Notes: generated by a model not told the origin, from the sequence alone. Numbered from the stretch's first letter, positions 1-9,596 are shown. The stretch is DNA of 64,000 bases from Candidatus Nitrosopumilus sp. (GCA_029864805.1 JAOTSS010000002.1:8663-72662); one strand, 5' to 3'. Numbers and translations: made by a program.

Positions 1-102
1 AATTGACAATATTCAGTTAAGACGATTCAAATTAGAAACATAATCATCTTTATTTTGAGTTTATTTCAGACTCCTGTGGAAAAATATTATTTGGATAAAA
101 TT

Positions 103-861
103 TCATTCAATTTTCTTGTTTAAAAATACATTACCAAACGTGTATGTCTTGCCATCTACTTCAACATCAATAGGTATTGGTTCTACACTAGAACGCAATA
201 ATGATTTTAGCTCGTTTTTAGTAAACCATTGACTATGAAAGCCAAGATTATTGTGAAAAATCCTGTTTTTCCCATCAAAAGAGTCTCTATCGATTTGTTT
301 AATCATGGGTAGCATGGGGCGGTATAATCTGGGGGCCACAAAACCAAAGTTATCTCCATTAAAGGCAGTAATTACTACCAAGCCATTATCCCCTGCAATC
401 CTTATCATATTGTCAACAAATAACTGTCGTTTGTCTGAAGGTATCACTCCAAGCGTATTATACAAACACATTACGATGTTTACCGTATCGGATTCAAAAT
501 ACTCAAAAAGGTTTGGATCTCTTAGATCATATTTTAGGAATTGGATATTTGAATTTCCTTTGTGATTCTTGTTTTTTTGATTTGCACGTTTTATCATAGG
601 AACGGATACTTCAACACCATAAAACTGAACGGAGTCATTTTGGAGTTTTTTATCAAGAGCAAATATCACCCTACCAGTACCTGCTCCCATATCAATGATA
701 GAACAGTTTTTGTTAAATTTGCAAACATTCCCACATAGGCGAGAAAGAATACCCATCTCTCTGTCCAGATATTTTGTAATTACAGGATCTTGATTATCTT
801 CCACACTCTCATCATAATCAGATGCCATGTCATCCCAAAGATTATGATCCATTATTAGCAA
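103..861 (-). CDS. Class I SAM-dependent methyltransferase
   Basis: A 252-residue soluble protein with a Rossmann-type SAM-binding fold. The glycine-rich motif I (IDMGAGTGRVIFAL) lies near residue 56. A motif-IV-like stretch (NIVMCLYNTLG) and a following beta-alpha segment fit a small-molecule or natural-product type methyltransferase. The start could be residue 1 or the Met at residue 4 (MDHNLW). The substrate cannot be read from the sequence. It stands alone, convergent with nothing nearby and about 150 bp from the secreted gene on the same strand. The family is fairly sure; the function is unknown. Confidence 0.8.
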   Translation of the reverse strand: MLIMDHNLWDDMASDYDESVEDNQDPVITKYLDREMGILSRLCGNVCKFNKNCSIIDMGAGTGRVIFALDKKLQNDSVQFYGVEVSVPMIKRANQKNKNHKGNSNIQFLKYDLRDPNLFEYFESDTVNIVMCLYNTLGVIPSDKRQLFVDNMIRIAGDNGLVVITAFNGDNFGFVAPRLYRPMLPMIKQIDRDSFDGKNRIFHNNLGFHSQWFTKNELKSLLRSSVEPIPIDVEVDGKTYTFGNVFLNKKIE

Positions 862-1007
862 TTTTTTGGAATTCGTATATGGACTTTTGTTAATTCAATA
901 GTATTTCTTCTGTCTTTGATCATATCGTAGATAATGAACATGATACTGAGAAGGAGAGAAACATCTGCATCCACGTGTGAATGAAATTTATCAAAAAAAG
1001 AAAAAAA

Positions 1008-1967
1008 TTATTGGTCAGGAATATCCTGAACAACTAGAATGTATGGTTCACCAATTGGGTATGAGTCTCCATAATTCCAAAAGTAAAACACCTTCCCGTA
1101 TGTCTCATCTAAAACTGGTAGAACTTTTGCAAATTCCGATTCAGTGAGTTCAGGGAATGTGGCCTTTGCTCTTGGAAATTCTGTCTTGTGATAGTGCCAA
1201 TATTGTTTTTCCTCATCAGGCAACTCTTGGTATTGGTCAGCAGTAATGACATATTCAACACCATATGGTTTGTCTTGGTCAGTCATCCCGTATGGGAATA
1301 ACAAACATGTTGCAGTGTTGTCATCATAAACCTTACAATGATGATGAACTATGGTCTGTAAAAGATGATCAACAGCACCATGAGACTTGTTTACATCAAG
1401 ATGTCTGATTGCATGAATATGAAGGTCATTGAATCCCAGAATATTAGGATAGTCAATCTGTCTTGGGTTCAAGGTCTCATTGTAGAGAGGTTCTTTACCC
1501 ATAATCTTTTGGCCATCATGTTGCATGTGCTGTTTATCACTCATCATATCTCCCATCATACTCATGTGTTGTGTCATATCCATTGATTCCATTTTTTCAA
1601 TCATCTGACTCATTTTCTGAATCATTTGAGACTGTTCATGCAAAGTCATCGTTTGCCACATTTTCATCATATGTGTCTGATGTTTCTCATGGACTTTGTC
1701 CATTCTGTCCATGATATCATTGAGGTTTGTTTGAGATGATGAATCACTTTTAGGAGAAACTCTTTGCTTCATACTGTCTCTTTCTTCAGGTGGAATCTCT
1801 GAACACAGTTTGTCACCACAAACTTGGGATTGGGTTGCAGAGCCATACTTTTTGATGTATGTTCCCGTTGCTTTTGCAGCATCAGCTGTCTGTGAAAGAT
1901 CAATGGATGCTGTAACAGTAACGGTTAGCAGTATTGCAATGTTGAATACTGCAAGTTGTTTATTCAT
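1008..1967 (-). CDS. Secreted Met/His-rich protein with DUF1264 (oil-body-associated-like) domain
   Basis: 319 residues. An N-terminal signal peptide is followed by the motif KYGSATQSQVCGDKLCSEIP, which is also present in the secreted protein at 37296-38597. Residues about 80-160 are Met/His-rich (many M, MM and HM pairs), suggesting metal, probably copper, binding. The C-terminal 150 residues (from ILGFNDLHIHAI through HHHCKVYDD, YWHYHKTE and YGKVFYFWNYGD) match the DUF1264/OBAP family as I recall it. It acts outside the membrane. Copper handling is an inference that suits an ammonia oxidiser with a copper-based metabolism. Confidence 0.7.
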   Translation of the reverse strand: MNKQLAVFNIAILLTVTVTASIDLSQTADAAKATGTYIKKYGSATQSQVCGDKLCSEIPPEERDSMKQRVSPKSDSSSQTNLNDIMDRMDKVHEKHQTHMMKMWQTMTLHEQSQMIQKMSQMIEKMESMDMTQHMSMMGDMMSDKQHMQHDGQKIMGKEPLYNETLNPRQIDYPNILGFNDLHIHAIRHLDVNKSHGAVDHLLQTIVHHHCKVYDDNTATCLLFPYGMTDQDKPYGVEYVITADQYQELPDEEKQYWHYHKTEFPRAKATFPELTESEFAKVLPVLDETYGKVFYFWNYGDSYPIGEPYILVVQDIPDQ

Positions 1968-2325
1968 AAGTATCAGCCATGAATTTGATATATAATATCA
2001 TAGGCGCTTTCCGTATCTGACTTTCAGATGTGAAAACCGTACCAGATAATCATCTATTTTACAACATATTTTGTAGTAATGTAATCATTGAACAATAATT
2101 AACAAAGTTGAATTTTTCCAGCAGATACAGAATCTATTGAGACATGTCATAATTTGTTGCTTGTTGGTAATCAAAATGTATGAGTCAATCAATATAGAAT
2201 TTTCTGGAGTTAGAAGTGGACAGATTCATATTTTATTAGAGAAATGTAGTTTTTTGCTCAACAAGAAATCATTCAAATAAAACAAACTGCAATATGCTTA
2301 TGTTCATATAAAATTTAAGAGATTT

Positions 2326-2937
2326 GTGACAGAGACAGAAATCAGCGTTGAAGTCAAGTCAGGATTTCTACCAGATAAAGGCAAGGGAATTGCCAGACTA
2401 GATAGAGATTCCATGAAACTCCTTGATTTGTCCTCAGGAGACATTATAGAAATACAAGGTCAAAGAAAAACATATTCAAAATGCCTTGCAGTTCCAGAAA
2501 AAAATAACTCTCTTGGAATTCTCAATATTGATGGATTGATTCGCAGTAATGCAGGAATCAGCATAGGAAACAGAATATACATTAAAAAAATTACGGTTCT
2601 AGATGCAAAACAAATAACAATTGCACCGCTAGAAATCATCCCGTTTATCGAAGAATCAGAAATTAAAAAAACACTGATAGGGTTTCCAATAATTCAGGGA
2701 GACAATATTGTATTAGAGAATTTGGATGAACAGGTATTTTTCAGAATACTTGAAACAATTCCATCAAACAGACCTCTTACCATTACATCTAAAACAGAAT
2801 TTCAAATCAATGAATACTTTTTTCTAGAAAATGATGAAAAATCAGACAACACCACAGAGAACAGAGAGCAAAGTTATGGAAATGACGAATTTACTGAAGA
2901 AGATTTTCTTCATGTTAAGACGTGTTTTGAAATCTAA
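2326..2937 (+). CDS. Stand-alone Cdc48/VAT N-terminal domain-like protein
   Basis: 203 residues, GTG start. Residues about 5-85 resemble the double-psi barrel N-domain of Cdc48/VAT AAA ATPases (SVEVKSGFLPDKGKGIARLD, then LDLSSGDIIEIQG and GLIRSNAGISIGNRI). Residues about 85-165 resemble the second N-subdomain. The Walker-bearing AAA domains are absent and the protein ends in an acidic tail. In full-length Cdc48 this region binds substrates and adaptors. A free N-domain could act as an adaptor or competitor of the cellular Cdc48, which is inference. Confidence 0.65.
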   Translation: MTETEISVEVKSGFLPDKGKGIARLDRDSMKLLDLSSGDIIEIQGQRKTYSKCLAVPEKNNSLGILNIDGLIRSNAGISIGNRIYIKKITVLDAKQITIAPLEIIPFIEESEIKKTLIGFPIIQGDNIVLENLDEQVFFRILETIPSNRPLTITSKTEFQINEYFFLENDEKSDNTTENREQSYGNDEFTEEDFLHVKTCFEI

Positions 2938-2995
2938 ATTGTTGATTTTTTCTCAAACAGTAATGATCACAATAAAAAATACACTGAAAAATTAA

Positions 2996-3106
2996 TTATG
3001 GAACGGGGTTAGCAATGACCCCATTTGAAACTAGAGATATTAATACTATAGGTACACTAGTTCCTACTACAATTCCAGTTAAAACCAAAAGATCTTTTTT
3101 ATCCAT
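2996..3106 (-). CDS. Tiny single-pass membrane protein (36 aa)
   Basis: ATG at 3106 opens a 36-codon frame: a short charged N-terminus (MDKKDLLVL) and then one hydrophobic helix of about 20 residues. No family recognised. A second tiny membrane protein lies just upstream on the same strand at 3234-3341, which supports reality. Expression is unproven. Confidence 0.45.
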   Translation of the reverse strand: MDKKDLLVLTGIVVGTSVPIVLISLVSNGVIANPVP

Positions 3107-3233
3107 TACGTATCAAAAATCAGTTTAACTGTCAGTATAATACTTTCGTCCAATGTTAATTTTGCTGAAAAATTTATCTATAGAATAAAAGAGAATATGC
3201 TACTTGAAAGTGTGAAAATATGATTGAGTGGAA

Positions 3234-3341
3234 TCATTTACCAGTCACATAAGTGACATACAAAATGGATGAAACAAAAATGGAAACACCGATAATTATT
3301 GCCAATTCTTTTCGTGAAAATATGCTTGCCCTATAACTCAT
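3234..3341 (-). CDS. Tiny single-pass membrane protein (35 aa)
   Basis: ATG at 3341. It begins MSYRASIFSRKELAIIIG and contains one transmembrane helix, ending TYVTGK. Basic residues precede the helix, so the N-terminus is probably cytoplasmic. No homologue recognised. It is paired with the similar-sized membrane ORF at 2996-3106. Confidence 0.45.
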   Translation of the reverse strand: MSYRASIFSRKELAIIIGVSIFVSSILYVTYVTGK

Positions 3342-3439
3342 TATTTTACTGCAAGAATAATGAACTTAAGCATATTGGGATTAGGATTAAAATCCATCCA
3401 TTTCGCCATAACAAAAGTCAGACAAATTCTGTGTTTAGA

Positions 3440-3634
3440 TTAACCCGAATTGATGAATACAGTTGAGTTAGATACTGCTATCATCTCTACTGCTTTAATT
3501 GACATGTTCTCTTTTTTTGAAACATCTAGCATTTCATCATAATGTTCTTCATTCAAATGCTTTAGGAATTCTTTTTCTTCAATATCATTACGTTTAAAAT
3601 TACAAGATGGGAATACACAGTTGAAATTCAACAA
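3440..3634 (-). CDS. Small C2H2-type zinc-finger protein
   Basis: 64 residues. The N-terminal CVFPSCNF...HLNEEH pattern has two Cys and two His in a C2H2 spacing; the rest is a short helical tail. This is one of many tiny zinc fingers in the window, a class common in these archaea. Nucleic-acid or protein binding is plausible but not shown. Confidence 0.6.
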   Translation of the reverse strand: MLNFNCVFPSCNFKRNDIEEKEFLKHLNEEHYDEMLDVSKKENMSIKAVEMIAVSNSTVFINSG

Positions 3635-3689
3635 CTACAATACAACATAATCATTTTTACTCTTTATTGAAAAAAATAGAAACCCCCGA

Positions 3690-3722
3690 ATTAGGCGTGA
3701 ATTTCATAGGCCTCATACAACA
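3690..3722 (-). repeat. Dispersed motif copy A (GAAATTCACGCCTAA on the minus strand)
   Basis: The minus strand carries GAAATTCACGCCTAA. The same 15 bases occur at 7394-7434, and a variant (GAAGTTCACGTCTAT) at 11978-12020. In all three places the motif lies 50-140 bp upstream of a minus-strand gene start. The reverse frame reads YEAYEIHA-stop here and REASEIHA-stop in copy B, so it may be a gene-end relic or an RNA or regulatory element. Confidence 0.5.
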
Positions 3723-3828
3723 CTGAAATCACTACCATGGAGATTATTTTGTCAAGTTTATCTATCTTCTAATAAATTAGAATTCAAGCTAACTAGATCA
3801 TATCAGTATCATCAGGGCAATAGACAAT

Positions 3829-4104
3829 ATGGCCGGAATTGATTTTGTTGACACCATTGTTGTTCGCACAAGCACCAACAAAGGAACGTCAACAACAGAC
3901 AAACCAGTGTTACCGTCAGAATTCATGGGAAAGCAAAATGAAAGCAAATCCAGAGAATTACTGGAACTTGCAGGTGATCCATGGATAGTAAGCAGTAAGG
4001 GAACCTCAAAGATTAAGATCTCTGAGATGCGAAGAGCAAAAATCGCAGATATTAAAGGACGATATATATCGACTAGGAAGGGAACTGGAAGAATTAAATT
4101 TTAA
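3829..4104 (+). CDS. Hypothetical protein, 91 aa
   Basis: Begins MAGIDFVDTIVVRTSTNKG and ends in a basic segment (RRAKIADIKGRYISTRKG). No signal peptide or membrane segment, and no family recognised. The basic C-terminus would suit nucleic-acid binding, but this is weak. It is isolated between two minus-strand genes, with its own upstream region. Confidence 0.55.
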   Translation: MAGIDFVDTIVVRTSTNKGTSTTDKPVLPSEFMGKQNESKSRELLELAGDPWIVSSKGTSKIKISEMRRAKIADIKGRYISTRKGTGRIKF

Positions 4105-4140
4105 TTCTTCCAAATTTTATTTTCAGACAGACAAGAGAAT

Positions 4141-4686
4141 TTAATTTGCATCAACATTATATTCAGACAGATCTACTTCAATTTCCTTAGTACAGATTTC
4201 AATTGGTTCATCAATTTTTATGAACGGAATTTCAATTATTGAAATCTGAATTGTGCCCGAAATGATTCCAAGGCAAATACGTAAATCTTTTTCTTTTTTT
4301 GAAAAAATCTCCAGATCCTTTATTGTACAACTAGAATTTGTCTCAAAAACAATCCTACCTGCCTTTTTCCTGACTTTGTTAACGCTTATCATAAATTCAA
4401 CATAACACCTAATTGGTTTGAGCTGAAAATTTATATCAAATTTTACGTTTTGTTTTTTATTTTTGGAATTTATTTTGATGTTTTCCACACAGAGACTGGC
4501 ATACTGTTGTGGCAGATATTTCATAGTTTCATTGACAATTTTTTCCAGTATCTTTTCTAGAATGTTGTCATCTTGTGCTATTTTTTTGTACCATGATGTT
4601 AATTCTTGCATTCCATCGAGAGGTTCAAGTTTAGAAGCAGAATCAAAAACAGACATGGTAAACAAAGATTCAATGTCATCTCTCAC
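4141..4686 (-). CDS. Hypothetical protein, 181 aa
   Basis: A soluble protein with an N-terminal helical part (residues 1-60) and a beta-rich C-terminal half with alternating hydrophobic residues (ISGTIQISIIEIPFIKIDEP). No catalytic motif or membrane segment seen, and no family recognised. It lies 60 bp downstream of the membrane-anchored protein at 4747-5391 on the same strand and could be co-transcribed with it. Confidence 0.6.
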   Translation of the reverse strand: MRDDIESLFTMSVFDSASKLEPLDGMQELTSWYKKIAQDDNILEKILEKIVNETMKYLPQQYASLCVENIKINSKNKKQNVKFDINFQLKPIRCYVEFMISVNKVRKKAGRIVFETNSSCTIKDLEIFSKKEKDLRICLGIISGTIQISIIEIPFIKIDEPIEICTKEIEVDLSEYNVDAN

Positions 4687-4746
4687 TTTTAGAGAAATTT
4701 TGTTTAATGTAATCTGGTTTTCATCTTGTATTTTGTTACACCCCTT

Positions 4747-5391
4747 TCATTTTTCAATGCCCCCCCTAACTTCAATCTCAACATTTTCATGATTCTCCTC
4801 ATCTTTTGTATCATTATTACTGTGAGTTTTGGGATCTGTCTTAGAAGGAGAAGAATGTTTTTTTCGTGATTTGTAATAATATGATAAAGCAATTATCATA
4901 GCGATGAAAAATATGGTAATACCTACATAATACGAATCATATTCAGTTTTTTCTTGGATCTTTTCAATGGATTGAATTCCCCCAGATGAAATGAGATCAC
5001 TTGTATCATTTGTAGAAGTCAGGATTGGGTCTTTTGACGGATCCTGTGTTTGGTCTTTTGGAATTACGATTTGAGGCAATTCTGCAATGTCAATTCCCAG
5101 TTCAATCAGACAATCCTGTGATCTTTTCCAATCCTGCCCTGCTCTTTCTTCTTTGACTACAGATTCAAAATAGGATTGTGTCATTTTGGGGCCCTCAGCC
5201 AAAAATATTTCATCTATGACATTTTGGAATGTATCAGTATAGGATTCATAATAACTTAATTCGATTTCAATTTCTCTGGAACAAATCCACTGGCCTTTAC
5301 CATCAAACATCCCGTAAGCATAGTCACTACCAGATAATGCAGTGATAAACAACAGTGCAAGAAAAATTTTGCAGATGTTATATTTTTTCAC
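4747..5391 (-). CDS. Secreted protein with C-terminal membrane anchor
   Basis: 214 residues with a signal peptide (about 1-26) and an extracellular domain with two Cys (WICSRE and QDCLIE) that could form a disulfide. A Ser/Thr/Pro/Asp linker and a transmembrane helix (YYVGITIFFIAMIIALSYYY) precede a basic then acidic cytoplasmic tail. This architecture is like other archaeal surface proteins. Function unknown. Its neighbour at 4141-4686 follows on the same strand. Confidence 0.7.
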   Translation of the reverse strand: MKKYNICKIFLALLFITALSGSDYAYGMFDGKGQWICSREIEIELSYYESYTDTFQNVIDEIFLAEGPKMTQSYFESVVKEERAGQDWKRSQDCLIELGIDIAELPQIVIPKDQTQDPSKDPILTSTNDTSDLISSGGIQSIEKIQEKTEYDSYYVGITIFFIAMIIALSYYYKSRKKHSSPSKTDPKTHSNNDTKDEENHENVEIEVRGGIEK

Positions 5392-5972
5392 ATTATTAAT
5401 TATGCTTTTGAAACAGATTAAATTTTTGGTTGTATTGAGATAGTAATGACATCATCAGGTGAAACATACCTTTTTCCTTGAAGAGTTATCTTAATTCAAA
5501 GAATTGATGTGAAAACTAATCTAAATCGTATTACACAATGGCACAGATTACTGAGTTCCTAAATGTTGTTTGATTTTGCCAATATCTTCGCATACCATTG
5601 CAATTTGGCTGCATAGAGAGTTTTTTTACATAAAACTTATTGCTGCCTTCAACAATTTAGATCAACTTGGATTGTTTACAGGGTAATGGAAAAGGCAAGT
5701 TCATGAACGAATTTGGCCTTATGGAAAAATGTACTTTCTGTAAAGGCCCTGATTTGTCTTTTGAGTAATCTTTTTCCTCAAATGTCCATCAATGCTCTTA
5801 GTACTAGCGATAAAATGAAAAAAGATTAATTCTAATGGATAGATCGTCCGATTTCACATAACGTCATAATCCAAGAACGCCATATTTATGACTGAGAGAA
5901 TGACTTTCTCTTTTTACATACTATGCAAGTGTCTTGATTATCATGCAATTTTTCCACTTTGATGAACCGTTT
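5392..5972. other. Intergenic region without a convincing gene
   Basis: About 580 bp. I see only scraps: a 21-codon plus-strand frame at 5703-5768 (MNEFGLMEKCTFCKGPDLSF, one CxxC) and a minus-strand stretch near 5560-5640 reading CSQIAMVCEDIGKIKQHLG with a stop just upstream. Both look like relics or chance. No RNA gene was recognised. Confidence 0.4.
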
Positions 5973-7262
5973 TCAGCCATTCTTACCTTGCGTTATTTTA
6001 TCAAACACGCAACAGGCCGTAAGATCCCCTGTAACATTGACCATGGTTCTAGTCATGTCCAAAATTCTATCTACGGAAATTAGCAGTATGATGCCAATCG
6101 GAGGGATGCCAACCGTTACCAGAATGGTGGATAGGACAATCACACCAGCTCCGGGTATAGCTGGGGTTCCAATGGAAGCCAAAAGGGCAGTTATAATTAT
6201 TATTAATATGGATATCAGATTCAGTTCAATTGAAAAGAGCTGTGCCAAAAAGAAGACAGCTATTACCTGATACAATGCAGTGCCATCCATATTCACAGTA
6301 GTTCCAAATGGAATTACGAATTTTGACACTCTTGAATCAATCTTCAAACTATCTTCTGCAGTCTTCAATGTAATCGGCATTGTTGCCATTGAGCTGCCTG
6401 TAGAAAAAGCCAAAGATTGTGGATTACGCATTTTTGAAAATGTAGAAGAAATAGATCTCTTTGCCACAAACTTCAAGATCAAAGCATACACTAGCAGCAT
6501 GATTCCAAGGCCAAGTACAACGGTTCCCATGTATGCCCCCATTCCAATCATCGACTCTATTCCAACTTTGGAGACCATTCCTACAATCAAACCAAAAACT
6601 GCAAACGGTACGATCTTCATGGAAAAAAGCAGAATATGTATTGTTATTTTTTGAATTGATTCTAGTATGTCTAAAAGGGGCTGGACTGATTCTCTTGGAA
6701 GAACCACCATTGACATCCCAATGATCATGGCAAATATCAGAATGCTTAACATCTGTCCTTCAAGGTATGATGATATTGGATTCCTTGGAATAATGTTTGA
6801 TATAGCATTTGGAATGTCATCCAAAGCAAACCCATCCTTAATTTCTACATCATTGTCTGTAAGATCAAAGGACTCCTTGAGCAAAGAGATGTCAAGAAGA
6901 CTTCCAGGAGATACAACTGACACCAGTAGTACTGCCACAGTTATTGCAATTATTGTAGAAATTACAAAATAAGAGGCAACTCCTAGCCCCAGAGTTTTTA
7001 GTTTATCAGTTGATCCCAAGGAAGTAATCGCTATGATAATTGAGGTAAAAATTAACGGAACTATGATCATGTGAATTAGACTCAAAAATATGCTGGCTGG
7101 AATCGAAAGATACGACGTGACAAAATCAAGATTGTCATCTTCTAGTCCGACACCTACATCATCTCCCACAACAAGTCCTACGGATAGCCCTATGATTAAA
7201 GAGACTACAACTTGAAGCCACAAGTTTTTGAAGATATAATTTTTAAATGCCATTTCATTCAC
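5973..7262 (-). CDS. Dicarboxylate/amino acid:cation symporter (DAACS family)
   Basis: 429 residues with about eight hydrophobic segments plus re-entrant loops. The family signatures are clear: a serine-rich STGSSMATMPIT loop (HP1), FGTTVNMDGTALY (TM7 NMDGT cation/substrate motif) near residue 315, and GIPPIGIILLISVDRILDMT with TMVNVTGDL (TM8) near the end. It imports glutamate, aspartate or C4-dicarboxylates with Na+ or H+. Length is normal for GltP/DctA. In an ammonia-oxidising archaeon it would scavenge organic acids or amino acids, which is inference. Confidence 0.92.
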   Translation of the reverse strand: MNEMAFKNYIFKNLWLQVVVSLIIGLSVGLVVGDDVGVGLEDDNLDFVTSYLSIPASIFLSLIHMIIVPLIFTSIIIAITSLGSTDKLKTLGLGVASYFVISTIIAITVAVLLVSVVSPGSLLDISLLKESFDLTDNDVEIKDGFALDDIPNAISNIIPRNPISSYLEGQMLSILIFAMIIGMSMVVLPRESVQPLLDILESIQKITIHILLFSMKIVPFAVFGLIVGMVSKVGIESMIGMGAYMGTVVLGLGIMLLVYALILKFVAKRSISSTFSKMRNPQSLAFSTGSSMATMPITLKTAEDSLKIDSRVSKFVIPFGTTVNMDGTALYQVIAVFFLAQLFSIELNLISILIIIITALLASIGTPAIPGAGVIVLSTILVTVGIPPIGIILLISVDRILDMTRTMVNVTGDLTACCVFDKITQGKNG

Positions 7263-7393
7263 TTGAGAATTAATTTCATATTGAGATTTTTCTTAGAAAT
7301 TTTATGCATGAAAAAATCACTCATGTCTCCCATAAAAGGAATTGAGAAAGATGTAGTGTCTTTTGCTACAAATTCTACTATGCCCACAAAGAA

Positions 7394-7434
7394 ATTAGGC
7401 GTGAATTTCTGATGCTTCTCGTAAAGTTTTAGAT
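7394..7434 (-). repeat. Dispersed motif copy B (GAAATTCACGCCTAA on the minus strand)
   Basis: The minus strand reads TTACGAGAAGCATCAGAAAT followed by TCACGCCTAA. Translated, this gives TLREASEIHA-stop, preceded by an open stretch of about eight codons. It lies 130 bp upstream of the symporter start. Shared with 3690-3722 and 11978-12020. Confidence 0.5.
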
Positions 7435-7441
7435 CTTGTGA

Positions 7442-7713
7442 TCAAATTTTTCCTTCAATGAGAAAATTATAAAGATTAGAAAAAATCCAGAATACAACTA
7501 CGTTCCAAGGGGAAAGGATGAAGTTTTCACCAATTGGGGTTTGTCTAGATTACATGTATTGGTAATTCCAATGAGCATTTATCAAGTTAACATCTTAAAG
7601 ACTCCAAAAGAAGTCTTTTTGCTCCGATAGTTGGAACTAGTGTCTCAGCACATCTAACAAACTTTGAGATTCCTAATGATAGAGTCTTTGGATTTGTTAA
7701 TGCCAAACTCTAA
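7442..7713 (+). pseudogene. Frameshifted gene remnant of unknown family
   Basis: An open stretch reads KNPEYNYVPRGKDEVFTNWG then VLVIPMSIYQVNILKTPKEV. Near 7615 (run of T: gtctttttgc) the frame must shift to continue as APIVGTSVSAHLTNFEIPND and RVFGFVNAKL-stop. No usable start is obvious. The protein-like composition on both sides of the homopolymer argues for a single-base indel in an old gene. Family not recognised. Confidence 0.5.
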
Positions 7714-7885
7714 TGTCCAAGTTACAACCCCATAGAAATAATTTCTTCTTTTGTCGTCACACTGTTATTAAATAAAAAAGTGTAACGTCAACGATAACAA
7801 TAATTCTAGTTTCATCCGTGTTTGTGAGTCGTATTCAACATGGTGATGCACATAAATCTAATCATGCCTTTCTTTAAATTGGAAA

Positions 7886-8662
7886 TTGATCGGAATACTC
7901 CATGGATATTTGCTAGAAGGGTCAGGAAGTAACATTTGGACTAGATCCATTGTAAAATCTTTATGTAAAAACGGTGATACAGTTCATCTCATATGCCAAG
8001 AAAATCACCCTGAAGATTATGATTTCATAGCAGAATGTCATTATTATTCAGAGGATTCAGTTGAAACAAAACTAAATCGAAGTGTTCCTTACAAAGGCAA
8101 GTGTATTATGCACAAACCCCAGTTAGGAGACACATTACCAGTTTATGTCAGGGACAAATATGAAGAATTTTCCAATGTTGTTCCCATGACTGAATTATCA
8201 AATTCTACAATTGAGGATTATGTTAATCGAAATACAAAAGCAGTATTAAAAATAATAAATAATTATGGTTTAACAGCGCTTCATGTTAATCATGCAGTGT
8301 TAATGTCCGTAGTGGCTTACAGAGTTAATAAAATAAGTTCTACGCCATTTGCAATAATACCGCACGGTAGTGCAATTGAGTATGCTGTAAAAAGAGACAT
8401 AAGATTTTTAGATCTTGCTATGAAAGCATTTCGCTCTGCAAAAAAAATTTTTGTTGTTAGTAAAGAAATGGAAGATAGGATATCTGTTATTTTTCAGTCT
8501 ATAACTAACATTAATCAGAAGATGAGTAGATTGAATTTAGGCGTAGATACAAATATTTTCAAACTAATTTTACCTGAATTACGTCATAAGAATATTGAAA
8601 AATTATTTCAAAAATTAAAAGATGAGGCTCGTGGTAAAAATAAAAACCAGTCAACATATTGA
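7886..8662 (+). CDS. Glycosyltransferase family 4-like, N-terminal half (split gene)
   Basis: TTG start (MIGILHGYLLEGSGSNIWTR). 258 residues form the N-terminal Rossmann domain of a GT4-type enzyme: the glycine-rich acceptor loop GSGSN at 13-17, HGSAIEYAVKRD with the family His near residue 160, and IFVVSKEMEDR. It ends four bases inside the next frame (TTGA overlap), which carries the C-terminal domain. It would transfer a sugar from a nucleotide sugar to a surface glycan or lipid. The split is odd: homologues I know are one chain of about 540 residues. Confidence 0.75.
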   Translation: MIGILHGYLLEGSGSNIWTRSIVKSLCKNGDTVHLICQENHPEDYDFIAECHYYSEDSVETKLNRSVPYKGKCIMHKPQLGDTLPVYVRDKYEEFSNVVPMTELSNSTIEDYVNRNTKAVLKIINNYGLTALHVNHAVLMSVVAYRVNKISSTPFAIIPHGSAIEYAVKRDIRFLDLAMKAFRSAKKIFVVSKEMEDRISVIFQSITNINQKMSRLNLGVDTNIFKLILPELRHKNIEKLFQKLKDEARGKNKNQSTY

Positions 8663-9513
8663 GAGAGAAAATTAAATCAGACTTAGAATTAAAAGAATTA
8701 AGCAACATAATCTCTTCAACTACCGATTATCAAATGAAATATCCTGATGTTGAAGCAAAATTAAAGAATATCGATTGGACTAATGATAAAATAATTTTAT
8801 TCGTGGGGCGGTTGATAACAGGTAAAGGAATTCAATCGATCATAGCAGCCTTACCCTTGATATTTCAGAAACATTCCAATGCAAGATTGATAATTGTAGG
8901 CCATGGGCCATTACGTGAAGTAATGGAGATCTTCATATGGGCACTGGCAAATAATGAAAGAGAATTAGTTGTTAAAATTATTACCTGGGGAAAATCACTT
9001 GAGGGAAATCTAGATAATAAATCATCCTTTGAAGATATTTTATCCTTTTTCAATCAATTGGAAAAAAATAATGAATTGGACTCTTATTTTCAAAAAGCTG
9101 GCAATCTTCTTACCTCCGATAAAATAATATTTACGGGATATTTAGGACATGAAGAATTACGTTATCTTTTTCAATGCTGTGATGTGGCAATTTTTCCTTC
9201 AGTAATAATGGAAGCAGGGCTGCTTGTGTTTTTAGAATCTTTAGCATCAGGTTGTTTTCCATTGGGAACATATTTTGGAGGAATGGCAATCAACATAGAC
9301 ACAATTTCAGACAAGTTGCCAAAAGATATTTCAGATTTGATGAAGATAAGCATAGAAAAAGATTTGAAACTTTTTGATATTGTTAAAAAAATTAATGAGG
9401 TACTTTTACTTGATGGAAAATATCGAGATGTACTAAGTGAAACCGCACATGAATTGTATTATTGGAGCAGTGTTGGTGAAAAAATTTCATCAGAACTTAA
9501 TTCAATGAATTAG
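8659..9513 (+). CDS. Glycosyltransferase family 4-like, C-terminal half (split gene)
   Basis: Possible TTG start overlapping the previous stop. The C-terminal donor-binding domain includes IILFVGRLITGKGIQSIIAA (near residue 45), IIVGHGPLREVME and the GT4 signature SVIMEAGLLVFLESLASGCF with its catalytic-loop glutamate (residue about 188). An insert of about 60 residues lies between these motifs. The two halves together make a complete GT4. Either a frameshift broke one gene or the enzyme works as two translationally coupled chains. Confidence 0.75.
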   Translation: MREKIKSDLELKELSNIISSTTDYQMKYPDVEAKLKNIDWTNDKIILFVGRLITGKGIQSIIAALPLIFQKHSNARLIIVGHGPLREVMEIFIWALANNERELVVKIITWGKSLEGNLDNKSSFEDILSFFNQLEKNNELDSYFQKAGNLLTSDKIIFTGYLGHEELRYLFQCCDVAIFPSVIMEAGLLVFLESLASGCFPLGTYFGGMAINIDTISDKLPKDISDLMKISIEKDLKLFDIVKKINEVLLLDGKYRDVLSETAHELYYWSSVGEKISSELNSMN

Positions 9514-9596
9514 TGGTTTTTCTTTCATGTGTGATTTATCATTTCGTCATCCAAATTGAGGATGAAAATGAACGCAGTTAAGTACAAAAAATCAAA

